A stretch of DNA of 6,078 nucleotides from Holosporales bacterium (GTDB lineage Bacteria; Pseudomonadota; Alphaproteobacteria; UBA3830; JAIRMZ01), in NCBI GenBank assembly GCA_031273665.1, contig JAISRK010000019.1, positions 1-6,078 of the forward strand. Direction: 5' to 3'. Position 1 is the first letter of the stretch, and each line of letters begins with the position of its first letter. The notes beneath the pieces are model-generated. The model was not told where the DNA came from and did no database searches. It was given only the letters and a program-made list of their open reading frames with translations. Made by a program: the position numbers and the translations under genes. Shown here piece by piece: positions 5,953 through 6,078 of the stretch.

Positions 5953-6078
5953 ATGTCAACCGATCCTTACCATTTTAGTCCCTCCATTTTGCGGGCGTAC
6001 GATATCCGGGGCATTATTGGCCAATCTTTAAAGGAGGAAGATGCGTACTATGTTGGCCGCGCGTTAGCGACATTCTTG
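5953..6078 (+). CDS. manB: Phosphomannomutase/phosphoglucomutase, N-terminal fragment (continues past window)
   Basis: Only 42 codons are visible, beginning MSTDPYHFSPSILRAYDIRG. The ILRAYDIRGIIG motif (12-23) is the hallmark N-terminus of the alpha-D-phosphohexomutase family, which interconverts 6-phospho and 1-phospho sugars for nucleotide-sugar and surface-polysaccharide synthesis. The following LKEEDAYYVGRAL helix also fits. The catalytic phosphoserine loop lies outside the window, so mannose versus glucose preference, and hence manB versus algC or pgm naming, is not decided. The frame stays open upstream to 5863, but ATG 5953 gives the family's normal short lead before YDIRG. There is no good ribosome-binding site at standard distance; the nearest, GAGAAAGG, is 15 bases away inside a hairpin. 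The gene diverges from phaZ. Confidence 0.85.
   Translation, partial: MSTDPYHFSPSILRAYDIRGIIGQSLKEEDAYYVGRALATFL

Overview
The window looks like a piece of an alphaproteobacterial chromosome with base composition near 50% GC. The main evidence is the RecG C-terminal half, whose wording after the helicase motifs (EKPAGRQP, the FGVHQRL context) is typical of alphaproteobacterial RecG. A PhaZ-type intracellular polyhydroxybutyrate (PHB) depolymerase and a type 2 isopentenyl-diphosphate isomerase in the same neighbourhood fit this. I cannot fix the order; a host-associated lineage is possible but not shown.

Layout. The end of recG (+) enters from the left. It meets, tail to tail and with a 16-bp overlap, a leftward two-gene unit: an OafA/ExoZ-like membrane acyltransferase followed by fni, joined by a TGATG stop/start overlap. 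A 123-bp divergent control region (3188-3310) carries a 12-bp tandem repeat inside a 7-bp inverted repeat. It separates the leftward unit from a rightward gene for a small predicted lipoprotein of unknown function, with a loose resemblance to secretion-system lipoproteins. That gene converges on phaZ (-) across about 340 bp without a credible gene, which holds an inverted repeat over the lipoprotein stop codon and a terminator-like hairpin at the phaZ end. phaZ and the start of a phosphomannomutase/phosphoglucomutase gene (+) then diverge from a 418-bp intergenic region. This contains a nearly pure A/T tract, a possible long-range RNA stem and a strong hairpin just before the mutase start.

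Function. The genes are mainly housekeeping and envelope or storage metabolism: recombination repair (RecG), isoprenoid precursor balance (Fni), acylation of a surface glycan or lipid (acyltransferase), PHB mobilisation (PhaZ) and sugar-phosphate supply for surface polysaccharide (mutase). Only the acyltransferase-fni pair is arranged like an operon. I see no insertion sequence, CRISPR array, tRNA, rRNA or prophage gene, and no clear case for a wholly new system. The least explained parts are the lipoprotein and the two divergent intergenic regions.
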